Assembly: GCF_900107585.1 (NCBI RefSeq)
Contig: NZ_FNQM01000003.1
Span: 516,141 to 580,140 of the forward strand
DNA: 64,000 nt
Direction: 5' to 3'
Origin: Rubrimonas cliftonensis
Lineage (GTDB): Bacteria; Pseudomonadota; Alphaproteobacteria; Rhodobacterales; Rhodobacteraceae
Position numbers and translations under genes: made by a program. The notes under the pieces are model-generated. The model had not been told where the DNA came from. It saw only the letters and a program-made list of their open reading frames with translations, and searched no databases. Of this stretch, positions 46,102 through 55,048 are shown piece by piece. How positions within the stretch are numbered: position 1 is the first letter of the stretch; every line of letters begins with the position of its first letter.

Positions 46102-46839
46102 TCAGATCATCGCCATCCCGCCGTTCACATGCAGCGTCTGGCCGGTCACATAGCGCGCCTCGTCGCTCGAAAGATAGACGACCGCCGCGGCGATCTCCTC
46201 GGGTGACCCCATGCGGCCCGCGGGAATCGCCGAGAGCAGCCTGTCCTTCTGCGCGTCCGCAAGATCGGCCGTCATAGCGGTCTCGATGAAGCCCGGCGCG
46301 ACGCAGTTCACCGTCACCCCGCGGGAGGCCACCTCGGCGGCGAGCGACTTCGACATGCCGACGAGGCCGGCCTTGCTGGCGGCGTAGTTGCCCTGCCCCG
46401 GATTGCCCGTCGTCCCCACGATCGAGGTGATGGAGACCATCCGCCCCCAGCGCGCCTTCATCATGCCGCGCAGGCAGCCGCGCGCCAGCCGGAAGGCGGC
46501 GGTGAGATTGACGGCTATCACCGCGTCCCACTCCGCGTCGCTCATGCGCATGAAGAGGTTGTCGCGCGTCACGCCGGCGTTGTTCACCAGAATGTCGACG
46601 CCGCCCATCGCATCGGCCGCGGCCTTCGGCAGCGCGTCCACCGACGCCGGGTCGGAGAGGTCGCAGGGCGTCACGTGAACGCGGTCGCCGAGTTCGTCGG
46701 CGAGCGCCTGCAGCGCGTCCGCCCGGCGCGCGGCCAGCGCGAGCGTCGCGCCCTGCGCATGGAGCGCGCGCGCCGCCGCGGCGCCGATGCCGCCGGATGC
46801 GCCCGTCACCAGCGCGCGCCGTCCCGTCAGATCGAACAT
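46102..46839 (-). CDS. fabG: 3-oxoacyl-ACP reductase
   Basis: 245-aa NADPH-dependent SDR. Nucleotide motif TGASGGIGAAAARAL (12-26), NNAGVTRDN (86-94), catalytic Ser139 (SITSIVGTTGNPGQG), Tyr152 and Lys156 (NYAASKAGLVGMSK), C-terminal VTGQTLHVNGGMAMI. GGGAGGG before the ATG at 46839. It follows fabD by 25 nt. Confidence 0.98.
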   Translation of the reverse strand: MFDLTGRRALVTGASGGIGAAAARALHAQGATLALAARRADALQALADELGDRVHVTPCDLSDPASVDALPKAAADAMGGVDILVNNAGVTRDNLFMRMSDAEWDAVIAVNLTAAFRLARGCLRGMMKARWGRMVSITSIVGTTGNPGQGNYAASKAGLVGMSKSLAAEVASRGVTVNCVAPGFIETAMTADLADAQKDRLLSAIPAGRMGSPEEIAAAVVYLSSDEARYVTGQTLHVNGGMAMI

Positions 46840-46864
46840 TCAGTCCCTCCCATCAGGCGGCCCG

Positions 46865-47809
46865 TCAGGCGGACATGGCCGCAGCCGCCGCGGCGACATC
46901 CTCCGGCGAACTCACCGACGTCGCGCCGAGGCTGCGTTCGATGCGTCGCGCCAGCCCGCTCAGAACCTTGCCGGCGCCGATCTCCACGAGTTCGGTGACG
47001 CCCCGCCCCGCCATCCACGCGACGCTCTCGCGCCAGCGCACCATGCCCGTCACCTGCTCGACCAGCAGCGCGCGGATGCGGTCGGGATCGTCCACCGCCT
47101 CGGCCGAAACGTTGCTCACCAGCGCGGGCTTCGGCGCCAAGACCTCGGCGCGGCCGAGCGCCTCGCGCATCGCGTCCGCGGCCGGGGACATCAGGGCGCA
47201 GTGGAAAGGCGCCGAGACGCTCAGCATGATCGCGCGCCTCGCGCCGCGCTCGCCGGCCAGCGCCACGGCCCGCTCCACCGCCTCGCGATGTCCCGAGACC
47301 ACGACCTGCCCCGGCGCGTTGTCGTTGGCCGCCTCGCACACCGCCCCCTGCGCGGCGTCGGCCGCCACGGCCTGCGCGGCGGCGAGCTCCAGACCCAGCA
47401 GCGCAGCCATCGCGCCGACGCCCACCGGCGTCGCCGCCTGCATCGCCGCGCCGCGCAGCCGCAGAAGCCGCGCGGCGTCCGCAATCGACAGCGCCCCTGC
47501 GGCGCAGAGCGCGGAATACTCCCCGAGGGAATGGCCGGCGACGAAGGCCGCGTCGCGCGAGACGACGACGCCCTCCGCCTCCAGCGCCCGCAGCGCCGCC
47601 ATCGACGTCGCCATGAGCGCGGGCTGGGCGTTGGCCGTGAGCGCGAGCGCCTCCTCCGGGCCGTCCCACATGACCGCGCTCAGACGCTCGCCAAGCGCGT
47701 CGTCGACCTCGTCGAACACCGCCCGCGCCGCCGGACAGGCCTCCGCCAGCGCGCGGCCCATCCCGACCGACTGGCTGCCCTGCCCGGGGAACACGAAGGC
47801 GCGCGACAT
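46865..47809 (-). CDS. fabD: Malonyl-CoA:ACP transacylase
   Basis: 314 aa from ATG at 47809 (MSRAFVFPGQGSQSVGMGRA); an ATG immediately before it at 47812 has poorer spacing from AGAGG. Catalytic Ser94 in FVAGHSLGEYSALCAAGAL, Arg in LLRLRGAAMQ, His203 in SVSAPFHCALMSPAADAM. Loads malonate onto AcpP. First gene of the fabD-fabG-acpP-fabF-mltG run. Confidence 0.97.
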   Translation of the reverse strand: MSRAFVFPGQGSQSVGMGRALAEACPAARAVFDEVDDALGERLSAVMWDGPEEALALTANAQPALMATSMAALRALEAEGVVVSRDAAFVAGHSLGEYSALCAAGALSIADAARLLRLRGAAMQAATPVGVGAMAALLGLELAAAQAVAADAAQGAVCEAANDNAPGQVVVSGHREAVERAVALAGERGARRAIMLSVSAPFHCALMSPAADAMREALGRAEVLAPKPALVSNVSAEAVDDPDRIRALLVEQVTGMVRWRESVAWMAGRGVTELVEIGAGKVLSGLARRIERSLGATSVSSPEDVAAAAAAMSA

Positions 47810-47840
47810 CATTACCTCTGGGTTGCGGGAGAGAGCGGCC

Positions 47841-47868
47841 CACATAACAACGCGAACGCCCCTGTCAA
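47841..47868 (-). promoter_or_regulatory. Predicted promoter of the fab operon
   Basis: Minus strand TTGACA (47868-47863), 16-nt spacer, TATGTG (47846-47841), start near 47834, leaving a leader of about 25 nt that includes the fabD SD. Divergent from rpsF. The -10 is imperfect. Confidence 0.45.
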
Positions 47869-48018
47869 GCGCCGCCGCGCCTTCGCTGTTGCGTCCTGCG
47901 GTCATTCAGGGCATAGGGCGCGTCTCCCGAGACCAGACATCGCGTCGCCTCTCGAGTGCGGGCCCGGGAGGGCTCAGTCGCCCGCACGATGAAGCGCGCC
48001 AGAGATACGAGGATTGCG

Positions 48019-48405
48019 ATGGCGCTCTATGAGCACGTCTTCATCGCGCGGCAGGACCTGACCAACGCTCAGGCCGAAGCGCTGATCGAACATTTCGGCC
48101 AGGTGCTGAAGGACAACGGCGGCGACGTCTCCGGGTTCGAGTACTGGGGCCTGCGCTCCATGGCCTACAAGATCAACAAGAACCGCAAGGGACACTACCT
48201 CTACGTCAAGTCCGACGCGCCCTCGACCGCGGTCGAGGAGATGGAGCGCCTGATGCGCCTGCATGACGACATCATGCGCATCCTCACCGTGCGCGTCGAA
48301 GCGCATGAAGAGGGTGAAAGCGCCGTGGTGCGCTCCAAGAACCAGCGCGACGACCGAGGCGGCCGGGGCGGCCGCGGCGGTCGCGGCGGCCGGCGCGACG
48401 ATTGA
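48019..48405 (+). CDS. rpsF: 30S ribosomal protein bS6 with RGG-repeat tail
   Basis: 128 aa from ATG at 48019 (GAGG 7 nt upstream). Core bS6 fold: MALYEHVFIARQDLTNAQAE, VSGFEYWGLRSMAYKINKNR, KGHYLYVKSDAPSTAVEEME. After about residue 107 comes a basic low-complexity tail with four RGG triplets (DDRGGRGGRGGRGGRRDD, encoded at 48346-48402). Many bS6 tails are acidic (poly-Glu in E. coli) or Arg-rich; clean RGG repeats are uncommon. First of rpsF-rpsR-rplI. Confidence 0.97.
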   Translation: MALYEHVFIARQDLTNAQAEALIEHFGQVLKDNGGDVSGFEYWGLRSMAYKINKNRKGHYLYVKSDAPSTAVEEMERLMRLHDDIMRILTVRVEAHEEGESAVVRSKNQRDDRGGRGGRGGRGGRRDD

Positions 48406-48422
48406 TCGGAGAGGATTGACCC

Positions 48423-48650
48423 ATGGCCAAGAAACCGTTTTTCCGCCGCCGCAAGTCCTGCCCGTTCTCGGGCGAGGGCGCGCCGGTCATCGACTACAAG
48501 GACGTGAAGCTGCTGCAGCGCTACGTCTCCGAGCGCGGCAAGATCGTGCCGAGCCGCATCACCGCCGTCTCGGCGAAGAAGCAGCGTGAGCTGGCCCGCG
48601 CCATCAAGCGCGCCCGCTTCCTCGCGCTCCTGCCCTACGCCGTGAACTGA
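48423..48650 (+). CDS. rpsR: 30S ribosomal protein bS18
   Basis: 75 aa. Basic N-terminus [20 protein letters not shown], then [40 protein letters not shown] and [13 protein letters not shown]. It forms a heterodimer with bS6 on the platform of the small subunit. GGAGAGGA upstream; 17 nt after rpsF. Confidence 0.98.
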   Translation: MAKKPFFRRRKSCPFSGEGAPVIDYKDVKLLQRYVSERGKIVPSRITAVSAKKQRELARAIKRARFLALLPYAVN

Positions 48651-48663
48651 GGAGGCCCCCGCA

Positions 48664-49290
48664 ATGCAAGTGGTTCTTCTTGAGCGCGTCGAGCGCCTCG
48701 GCCAGATCGGCGACATCGTCACCGTCCGCGCCGGCTTCGGCCGCAACTTCCTGCTGCCGCAGGGCAAGGCGCTGCGCGCGACCAAGGCCAACATGGTCCG
48801 CTTCGAAGAGCAGCGCGCCCAGCTCGAGGCGCGCAACCTCGAATTGAAGCGCGAGGCCGAGGCCGTCGCGGCGAAGCTCGACGGCCAGATCTTCGTTGTC
48901 ATCCGGCAGGCGTCTGACGGCGGCGCGCTCTACGGCTCCGTCACCGCGCGCGACGCCGCCGACGCCGCGACCGCGGGCGGCTTCTCGCTCGACCGCGGCC
49001 AGGTCCGCCTCGACCGCCCGGTGAAGGATCTCGGCCTGCACCCGATGCGTGTCGTGCTGCACCCGGAGGTCTCCGCGACCATCCGCGTCAACGTCGCCCG
49101 CACCGCCGAGGAAGCCGAGCTCCAGGCCGCCGGCAAGACGGTCGCGGAACTGCGCGCCGAGGCCGAGGCCGCCGAGCAGGCGGACTTCGACGTTCAGCGC
49201 CTGTTCGAGACCGACGACGAGGAAGAGGCCGGCGCCCGCGCCGCCCCCGCCGGCATGGAAGTCATCGACGGCGACGACGACCGCCGCTGA
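48664..49290 (+). CDS. rplI: 50S ribosomal protein bL9 with extended C-terminus
   Basis: 208 aa. The N-terminal domain [20 protein letters not shown] with [20 protein letters not shown] is diagnostic; a long connecting helix (about 40-75) and the C-terminal domain ([15 protein letters not shown]...) follow. About 55 acidic residues extend past the 150-residue core ([20 protein letters not shown] ...), as often seen in Rhodobacterales. Confidence 0.97.
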   Translation: MQVVLLERVERLGQIGDIVTVRAGFGRNFLLPQGKALRATKANMVRFEEQRAQLEARNLELKREAEAVAAKLDGQIFVVIRQASDGGALYGSVTARDAADAATAGGFSLDRGQVRLDRPVKDLGLHPMRVVLHPEVSATIRVNVARTAEEAELQAAGKTVAELRAEAEAAEQADFDVQRLFETDDEEEAGARAAPAGMEVIDGDDDRR

Positions 49291-49310
49291 GCCACGGCCG
49301 GCCGATCCAG

Positions 49311-49345
49311 GGGGCCGCGGCGCTTGGGCGTCGCGGCCCCGTTTC
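49311..49345 (+). terminator. Intrinsic terminator after rplI
   Basis: GGGGCCGCGGCGC (49311-49323) pairs with GCGTCGCGGCCCC (49328-49340), 13 bp with one G-U, loop TTGG, followed by GTTTCGTT. It ends the rpsF-rpsR-rplI transcript. Confidence 0.8.
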
Positions 49346-49484
49346 GTTGCGCCTTGAAAACGCGGGGCCTTTGCGATCCATCCCCGTTATTCACAGGCCC
49401 GACATGAATTAGACAAATGTTTCCAGTAGCTTGGCTGCGCTCGTCCGGCTACTGTCCAGCCGTGCGACAGAAGGGCGACAGGCG

Positions 49485-50957
49485 ATGGCGGACGGAGAAG
49501 CCGGGCGCGAGATGCGCGTCAATCCCCACAACATCGAGGCGGAGCAGGCGCTTCTCGGCGCGCTGCTGGTCAACAACGAGGTGTTCGACCGCATCGCGAT
49601 GCTGATCGAGCCAAGACACTTCTACGAACCGCTGCACGGGCGCATCTTCGAGCTCGCCGCCCGCCGCATCCAGTCGGGCGCCCTCGCCACCCCCGTCACC
49701 CTCAAGCCGTTCCTCGAGAGCGACCCAGCAATCGCCGAACTCGGCGGGGTGGGCTATCTCGCGCGGCTCGCGGGCGCGGCGATCTCGGTCTACAGCGCGA
49801 AGGACTACGCGCAGACCATCCACGACCTCGCGCTGCGCCGCGAGCTGATCCTGCTCGGCGACGAGATCGCCGGCCGCGCCAGCGCCGTCACCGTCGACAG
49901 CGAGCCCCGCGAGCAGATCGTCGAGGCCGAGCAGGCGCTCTACGCCCTCGCCGAGAAGGGGCGCTACGAGGGCGGCTTCGTCAGCTTCCTGCGCGCCGCC
50001 AAGGAGGCGCTGGACACAGCCAACGCGGCCTACCAGCGCGACGGCGGGCTCGCCGGCCTCAGTTCCGGCCTGATCGACATGGACCGCAAGCTCGGCGGAC
50101 TGCACCCTTCCGACCTCATCATCCTCGCCGGCCGCCCCTCCATGGGCAAGACGGCGCTGGCCACCAACATCGCCTTCAACATCGCCAAACAGTACCGCAC
50201 CGGCGAACGCCCCGACGGAACGGAGGGCGCCGTCGACGGCGGCGTCGTCGGCTTCTTTTCGCTGGAGATGTCGTCCGAGCAGCTCGCCACCCGCGTCCTT
50301 TCCGAACAGGCGCAGGTGCCAAGCGAGAAGATCCGCCGCGGCGAGATGGAGGAGGACGAGTTCCGCCGCTTCGTCCACGCCACCGCCGAGCTCGAGCGCA
50401 TCCCGCTCTACATCGACGACACGCCGGCGCTGCCGATCTCAACGCTCGCCGCCCGCGCGCGGCGCCTCAAGCGCCAGAAGGGCCTCGACGTGCTGGTGGT
50501 GGACTACCTCCAGCTCGTGCGCCCCGCCGCCTCCCGCGGCTCCGACAACCGCGTGCAGGAGGTCTCGGAGATCACCCAGGGGCTCAAGGCGATCGCCAAG
50601 GAGCTCAACATCCCCGTCATCGCGCTCTCCCAGCTCTCGCGACAGGTGGAGAACCGCGAGGACAAGCGCCCCCAGCTCAGCGACCTGCGCGAATCGGGCT
50701 CCATCGAGCAGGACGCCGACGTGGTGATGTTCGTCTACCGAGAGGAATACTACCACGAGCGCGTGAAGCCGGCCGAGGAAGACCCCAAGTTCCAGGAATG
50801 GCTGGAGAAGGCCGAGCGCATCTACAACAAGGCCGAAGTCATCATCGGCAAGCAGCGCCACGGCCCCATCGGCACCATCGAGCTGATGTTCGAGGGCCGG
50901 TTCACCCGCTTCGGCAACCTCGCGCAGGAGAGCCGCGCCGACCTGTCGCGCTTCTGA
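49485..50957 (+). CDS. dnaB: Replicative DNA helicase DnaB
   Basis: 490 aa from ATG at 49485; the in-frame ATG at 49431 is less likely because GAAGGG precedes 49485. N-terminal primase-interacting domain starting PHNIEAEQALLGALLVNNEV, linker helix, and the RecA-like domain with Walker A AGRPSMGKTALATN (216-223 core), ESLE-like FFSLEMSSEQLATR, Walker B LVVDYLQLVRP, the DNA-binding ALSQLSRQVENREDKRPQLS loop and the DLRESGSIEQDADVV arginine-finger region. It moves along the lagging strand at the fork. Confidence 0.98.
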   Translation: MADGEAGREMRVNPHNIEAEQALLGALLVNNEVFDRIAMLIEPRHFYEPLHGRIFELAARRIQSGALATPVTLKPFLESDPAIAELGGVGYLARLAGAAISVYSAKDYAQTIHDLALRRELILLGDEIAGRASAVTVDSEPREQIVEAEQALYALAEKGRYEGGFVSFLRAAKEALDTANAAYQRDGGLAGLSSGLIDMDRKLGGLHPSDLIILAGRPSMGKTALATNIAFNIAKQYRTGERPDGTEGAVDGGVVGFFSLEMSSEQLATRVLSEQAQVPSEKIRRGEMEEDEFRRFVHATAELERIPLYIDDTPALPISTLAARARRLKRQKGLDVLVVDYLQLVRPAASRGSDNRVQEVSEITQGLKAIAKELNIPVIALSQLSRQVENREDKRPQLSDLRESGSIEQDADVVMFVYREEYYHERVKPAEEDPKFQEWLEKAERIYNKAEVIIGKQRHGPIGTIELMFEGRFTRFGNLAQESRADLSRF

Positions 50958-50988
50958 CCGGCGAAGGCCGGGCCCGGCGCGCGAAGCG

Positions 50989-51013
50989 GGCGCCGACGCC
51001 GCATCGGCGCCCG
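50989..51013 (+). terminator. Terminator hairpin between dnaB and alr
   Basis: GGGCGCCGA (50989-50997)/TCGGCGCCC (51005-51013), perfect 9-bp stem with 7-nt loop, followed by GGCGTTTCCCCC; 32 nt after the dnaB stop. Confidence 0.65.
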
Positions 51014-51107
51014 GCGTTTCCCCCGCCCCTTGGCGCCGCCCCCTCCGCTGACGCAGGCTGCACGCCATCGCGGCGGGGCCTGCGCCGCGCCCCATGAGAA
51101 TCGGCCC

Positions 51108-52169
51108 ATGCGCGCGACGTTGACCATCCATACCGCCGCCATCGCCGAGAACTGGCGCCGGCTCGCGGCCCTCGCGGAGCCCGCCGAATGCGCCGCGGTG
51201 GTCAAGGCCGACGCCTACGGGCTCGGCGCCGCGCTGGTCGCCCCGGCGCTGCGCGCGGCGGGGGCGCGGACGTTCTTCACGGCCCTCGCCGAGGAGGCGC
51301 TCGCGCTGCGCGACATCCTCGGCGACGGGCCCGCGATCTACTGCTTCAACGGCGCCACGGCCGAGGACGCGCGCGACCTCGCCGCCGCCGACGTCCGCCC
51401 GGTGCTCAACAGCCCGGCGCAGGTCGCCGCCTTCCGGGTCGCGGCGCGCGACGCCCCGCTCACCTGCGCGCTCCAGCTCGACAGCGGGATGAACCGGCTG
51501 GGAATGGAGGCGGACGAGCTGTCGGCCCTGCTGGACGACCCCGCCGCCCTCGACGGCCTCGCCCCGGACCTCGCGCTCAGCCACCTCGCCTGCGCCGACG
51601 ACCCCGCCGACCTGATGAACCGCGCACAGCTCGCTTCGTTCGAGGCGATGACGGCCCATCCCCGGCTCGCCCGGCTGCGCCGCAGCCTCGCGGCGACGGG
51701 CGGCGCGCTGCTTGGCCCGGCGTGGCGCTTCGACATGGTGCGCCCCGGCGTCGGCCTCTATGGCGGCCTACCGTTCCGGGAGGCGGAGCGCGTCGTCGAC
51801 CTCGAGGCGCCCGTGATCCAGCTCCGCGACGTCGCGAAGGGCGAGGCGGTGGGCTATGGCGGCGCATGGGTCGCCGACGCGCCGGCCCGCGTCGCCACCA
51901 TCGCGGCGGGCTACGCCGACGGGCTCATCCGCGCGATGGGCGGGCGGGCGCGCGCCTTCCACAAGGGGCGCGCGCTGCCGGTGATCGGCCGCGTCAGCAT
52001 GGACCTCCTGACCATCGACGCGACCGTGGCGCCCGACCTTGGCCCCGGCGACATGGTCTCGCTGCTGGGCCCCGATCAGGGCGTAGACGCGCTCGCCGCC
52101 GCCGCAGGCACCATCGGCTACGAGATCCTGACCGCCCTCGGCGCGCGCTACGCCCGCCGCTGCGTCTGA
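51108..52169 (+). CDS. alr: Alanine racemase
   Basis: 353-aa PLP enzyme giving D-Ala for peptidoglycan. N-terminal TIM barrel with the PLP lysine in AAVVKADAYGLGAALVAPAL (K33), QLDSGMNRLGM, and the phosphate-binding VRPGVGLYGG. C-terminal beta domain with the catalytic Tyr in EAVGYGGAWVADAPARVATI and GRVSMDLLTIDAT. ATG at 51108 begins the conserved sequence MRATLTIHTAAIAENWRRL; the SD is weak (GAGAAT). dnaB followed by alr is common in alphaproteobacteria. Confidence 0.96.
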   Translation: MRATLTIHTAAIAENWRRLAALAEPAECAAVVKADAYGLGAALVAPALRAAGARTFFTALAEEALALRDILGDGPAIYCFNGATAEDARDLAAADVRPVLNSPAQVAAFRVAARDAPLTCALQLDSGMNRLGMEADELSALLDDPAALDGLAPDLALSHLACADDPADLMNRAQLASFEAMTAHPRLARLRRSLAATGGALLGPAWRFDMVRPGVGLYGGLPFREAERVVDLEAPVIQLRDVAKGEAVGYGGAWVADAPARVATIAAGYADGLIRAMGGRARAFHKGRALPVIGRVSMDLLTIDATVAPDLGPGDMVSLLGPDQGVDALAAAAGTIGYEILTALGARYARRCV

Positions 52170-52231
52170 GCGGCGTCCGCACCGATGCCGAAGGGCGGCG
52201 ACGCGCCTGCGCTGATCCGCGCACCCGCTTC

Positions 52232-52246
52232 TGTGACCTCGTCACA
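52232..52246. promoter_or_regulatory. 15-bp palindrome TGTGAC-N3-GTCACA upstream of the sulfide operon
   Basis: TGTGACCTCGTCACA is a perfect dyad 72 nt ahead of the persulfide dioxygenase start. The half site TGTGA resembles Crp/Fnr-family sites but with 5 rather than 6 central bases. A Crp/Fnr-family gene ends this gene group, making it the natural candidate regulator. A TTGCTA -35-like box lies just downstream (52257-52262) without a clean -10. Confidence 0.45.
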
Positions 52247-52317
52247 CACCCGTCCCTTGCTAAACCGTCCCGGCAGAAAGATATCCTTGGCGTAAACCTT
52301 TAGGAGGAAGCTGGACC

Positions 52318-53178
52318 ATGAAACCGGATGTGACCGCGTTTTTCGACGAGCCGACCAACACGGTCTCGTACGTCGTCAAGGATCCCTCCGGCCCGGCCTG
52401 CGCCATCGTCGACAGCGTGCTCGACTTCGACGCCGCCGCCGGCCGCACCGACACCCGCTCCGCCGACGCGATCATCGCCCATGTGAAGAAGCACGGCCTG
52501 ACCGTGGAATGGCTGCTGGAGACGCATGTCCACGCCGACCACCTCTCCGCCGCGCCCTACATCCAGCGCGAGGTCGGCGGCAAGATCGGCATCGGCGAGA
52601 ACATCACCATCGTGCAGGACGTGTTCGGCAAGATCTTCAACGCCGGCACCGAGTTCGAGCGCGACGGCCGCCAGTTCGACCGGCTGTTCCGCGAGCAGGA
52701 CCGCTTCGAGATCGGCGCGCTCTCGGGCTCGGTGCTGCATACGCCGGGCCACACGCCGGCCTGCCTGACCTACGTCATCGGCGAGGCCGCCTTCGTCGGC
52801 GACACGCTGTTCATGCCCGACTACGGCACGGCGCGCTGCGACTTTCCGGGCGGGGACGCCGGCACCCTCTATGACAGCATCCAGAAGGTGCTGAGCCTGC
52901 CCGACGCGACGACCCTCTACATGTGCCACGACTACAAGGCGCCGGGCCGCGAGGAATACCGCTGGGAGACGACGGTCGCGGAGCAGAAGAAGGCCAACGT
53001 CCACATCGCCGGCAAGACGCGCGAGGAGTTCGTCGCGATGCGCGAGGCCCGGGACGCCACGCTGGGGATGCCGAAGCTGATCATCCCGTCGATCCAGGTG
53101 AACATGCGCGCCGGCCAGATGCCGCCCGCCGAGGACAACGGCGTGACCTACCTCAAGGTGCCGCTCAACCAGCTCTGA
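52318..53178 (+). CDS. MBL-fold persulfide dioxygenase (ETHE1/Blh type)
   Basis: 286 aa. Metallo-beta-lactamase fold iron enzyme that oxidises glutathione persulfide to sulfite. The metal motif is THVHADHLSAAP (H70, H72, D74, H75), with later ligands in LHTPGHTPACLTYVIG (His) and VGDTLFMPDYGTARCDFPGG (Asp), and MCHDYKAPG (His). The TARCDFPGG and YKAPGREE motifs are typical of the PDO branch rather than glyoxalase II. AGGAGG precedes the ATG (about 10 nt). It is followed after 63 nt by the SQR gene. Confidence 0.93.
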   Translation: MKPDVTAFFDEPTNTVSYVVKDPSGPACAIVDSVLDFDAAAGRTDTRSADAIIAHVKKHGLTVEWLLETHVHADHLSAAPYIQREVGGKIGIGENITIVQDVFGKIFNAGTEFERDGRQFDRLFREQDRFEIGALSGSVLHTPGHTPACLTYVIGEAAFVGDTLFMPDYGTARCDFPGGDAGTLYDSIQKVLSLPDATTLYMCHDYKAPGREEYRWETTVAEQKKANVHIAGKTREEFVAMREARDATLGMPKLIIPSIQVNMRAGQMPPAEDNGVTYLKVPLNQL

Positions 53179-53241
53179 CGCGTCAACGACAACAAGGATG
53201 ACGCCGCAGCCTGACCTGCGGCGCGGGGAGGAGATCGCTTC

Positions 53242-54969
53242 ATGGACATTCGCCGCATCGCGCCCGATTTCTGGGCGTCGCCGCAGATCGCGCCCGAGGA
53301 CGTCGGCGTGGCCGTGGCGCAGGGCGCGCGCGCCATCGTCTGCAACCGCCCCGACGGCGAAAGCGAGGACCAGCCGGCGACCGCCGCGATCCGCGCCGCG
53401 GCCGAGGCGCACGGCCTGCCCTTCCGCGCGATCCCGGTGAAGCCGGGCCAGATCGGGGAGCAGGACGTCGCGGCGTTCCGCGCCGCGCTCGACGAACTCG
53501 AGGGCCCGGTTCTGGCCTTCTGCCGCACCGGCTCGCGCTCGGCGACGCTCTGGGGCCTGGCGAAGGCGCCGCGGCTCTCGGCGGACGCGATCCTTCAGGC
53601 CGCCGGCGGCGTCGGCTACGACCTCGCGCCGCTGCGTCCGCGGCTGGAGGCCTCGCGCGGCGACGTGATCGCGCTGGCCCCGGCGGCGCGCCACGACGTG
53701 GTGATCGTCGGCGGCGGCGCGGGCGGCATCTCGACCGCCGCGAGCCTGCTCAAGCGCAATCCGAAGCTCGACATCGCCATCGTGGAGCCGCGCGCGGAGC
53801 ACTATTATCAGCCCGGCTGGACGCTGGTGGGCGGCGGCGTGTTCAACCGCGCCGAGACGATGCGGCCCATGGCCGAAGTCATGCCGGCGGGCGTGAAGTG
53901 GGTCCGCACCGCCGCAGCCGCCTTCGCCCCCGAGAAGTCCCAAGTCGTGCTGGAGGACGGGACGAGGCTCGGCTATCGCGCACTCGTGCTCTCGCCGGGC
54001 CTGCATCTGGACTGGGACGCCATCGACGGCCTGCGCGAGACGCTGGGCGCCAACGGCGTGACGTCGAACTACATGTTCGACCTCGCCCCCTACACCTGGG
54101 AGCTGACGCAGGGCCTGCGCTCGGGCCGCGCGATCTTCACGCAGCCGCCGATGCCGATCAAATGCGCCGGCGCGCCGCAGAAGGCGATGTATCTCTCGGC
54201 CGACCACTGGACGCGCGAAGGCCGCATCGGCGACGTGCAGATCGAGTTCTGCAACGCCGGCGGCGTGCTGTTCGGCGTAGCCGACTATGTGCCGGCGCTG
54301 ATGGAGTACATCCGCAAATACGAGGTTCGGCTCGGCCTCAACGAGCGCCTCGTCGCCGTGGACGGCCCCGCCCGCACCGCCACCTTTGCGGTGAAGGACG
54401 GCGATGCGGAGCACATGGTCGAGAAGCCCTTCGACATGCTCCACGTCACGCCGCCCCAGCGTCCGACCGACCTGATGCGCGCCTCGCCCTTCGGCGACGC
54501 CGCGGGCTGGGTGGAGGTCAACCACCAGACGCTGCAGCACGTGCGCTACGGCGACGTGTTCGGCCTCGGCGACGGCTGCTCGGCGCCGAACGCCAAGACC
54601 GCCGCCGCCGTGCGCAAGCAGGCCCCGGTGGTCGCCGAGAACATCGTCGCGATGCTGAAGGGCGAGGCGCTGCGCGCGGTCTATGACGGCTACGGCTCCT
54701 GCCCGCTGACGGTGGAGCGCGGCAGGATCGTGCTGGCGGAGTTCCTCTATGGCGGCAAGGTTCAGCCGTCGCTGCCGACCTGGCTGATCGACGGCAGGCG
54801 CCCGTCGCGGCTGGCGTGGCTGCTGAAGGAGCGGATGCTGCCCTGGCTATACTGGAACGGCATGTTCAAGGCCCGCGAATGGCTCGCGCGGCCCACGCTG
54901 CTGCCGATGACGCCCAAGGCCCACGAGGCGCTGCCCGCCTGCGAGACCGGCGCCGCCAGGGCTTCCTGA
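53242..54969 (+). CDS. Sulfide:quinone oxidoreductase fused to N-terminal DUF442 (phosphatase-like) domain
   Basis: 575 aa. Residues 1-115 form a DUF442/beta-lactamase-hydrolase-like domain with a PTP/rhodanese-like loop LAFCRTGSRSATLWGLA (C94). From about 150 comes an FAD flavoprotein of the SQR type: VIVGGGAGGISTAASLL, VEPRAEHYYQPGWTLVGGG, and the redox cysteines C308 (PIKCAGAPQKAMYL) and C446 (GLGDGCSAPNAKTAAAVRKQ), with C337 in FCNAGG. The C-terminal ERMLPWLYWNGMF helices fit a monotopic membrane anchor. It oxidises sulfide to persulfide and feeds the quinone pool. GGGGAGGAG upstream of ATG. Confidence 0.93.
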   Translation: MDIRRIAPDFWASPQIAPEDVGVAVAQGARAIVCNRPDGESEDQPATAAIRAAAEAHGLPFRAIPVKPGQIGEQDVAAFRAALDELEGPVLAFCRTGSRSATLWGLAKAPRLSADAILQAAGGVGYDLAPLRPRLEASRGDVIALAPAARHDVVIVGGGAGGISTAASLLKRNPKLDIAIVEPRAEHYYQPGWTLVGGGVFNRAETMRPMAEVMPAGVKWVRTAAAAFAPEKSQVVLEDGTRLGYRALVLSPGLHLDWDAIDGLRETLGANGVTSNYMFDLAPYTWELTQGLRSGRAIFTQPPMPIKCAGAPQKAMYLSADHWTREGRIGDVQIEFCNAGGVLFGVADYVPALMEYIRKYEVRLGLNERLVAVDGPARTATFAVKDGDAEHMVEKPFDMLHVTPPQRPTDLMRASPFGDAAGWVEVNHQTLQHVRYGDVFGLGDGCSAPNAKTAAAVRKQAPVVAENIVAMLKGEALRAVYDGYGSCPLTVERGRIVLAEFLYGGKVQPSLPTWLIDGRRPSRLAWLLKERMLPWLYWNGMFKAREWLARPTLLPMTPKAHEALPACETGAARAS

Positions 54970-55015
54970 GACCGCGAGACGCCGCGTCCGCTCCTCCCTG
55001 AGACGTGGTATGACT

Positions 55016-55048
55016 GCCGCCGGGGCCGTTCCCCGGCGGCCCTTTCTT
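55016..55048 (+). terminator. Intrinsic terminator between SQR and sulP
   Basis: GCCGCCGGGG (55016-55025)/CCCCGGCGGC (55031-55040), perfect 10-bp stem with loop CCGTT, followed by CCTTTCTT. It lies 47 nt after the SQR stop and 28 nt before sulP, so sulP expression needs readthrough or its own promoter. Confidence 0.72.

Noticed and set aside
48355..48393. RGG-encoding repeat of rpsF as a sequencing or frameshift artefact
   Set aside because: The frame stays open and ends in a stop 18 nt before the rpsR start with a proper SD, so the tail is taken as real.
52170..52317. SqrR/BigR-type (ArsR family) operator ahead of the sulfide operon
   Set aside because: No ATTC-N8-GAAT-like AT-rich dyad is present; the only clear symmetry is the GC-containing TGTGAC/GTCACA palindrome.
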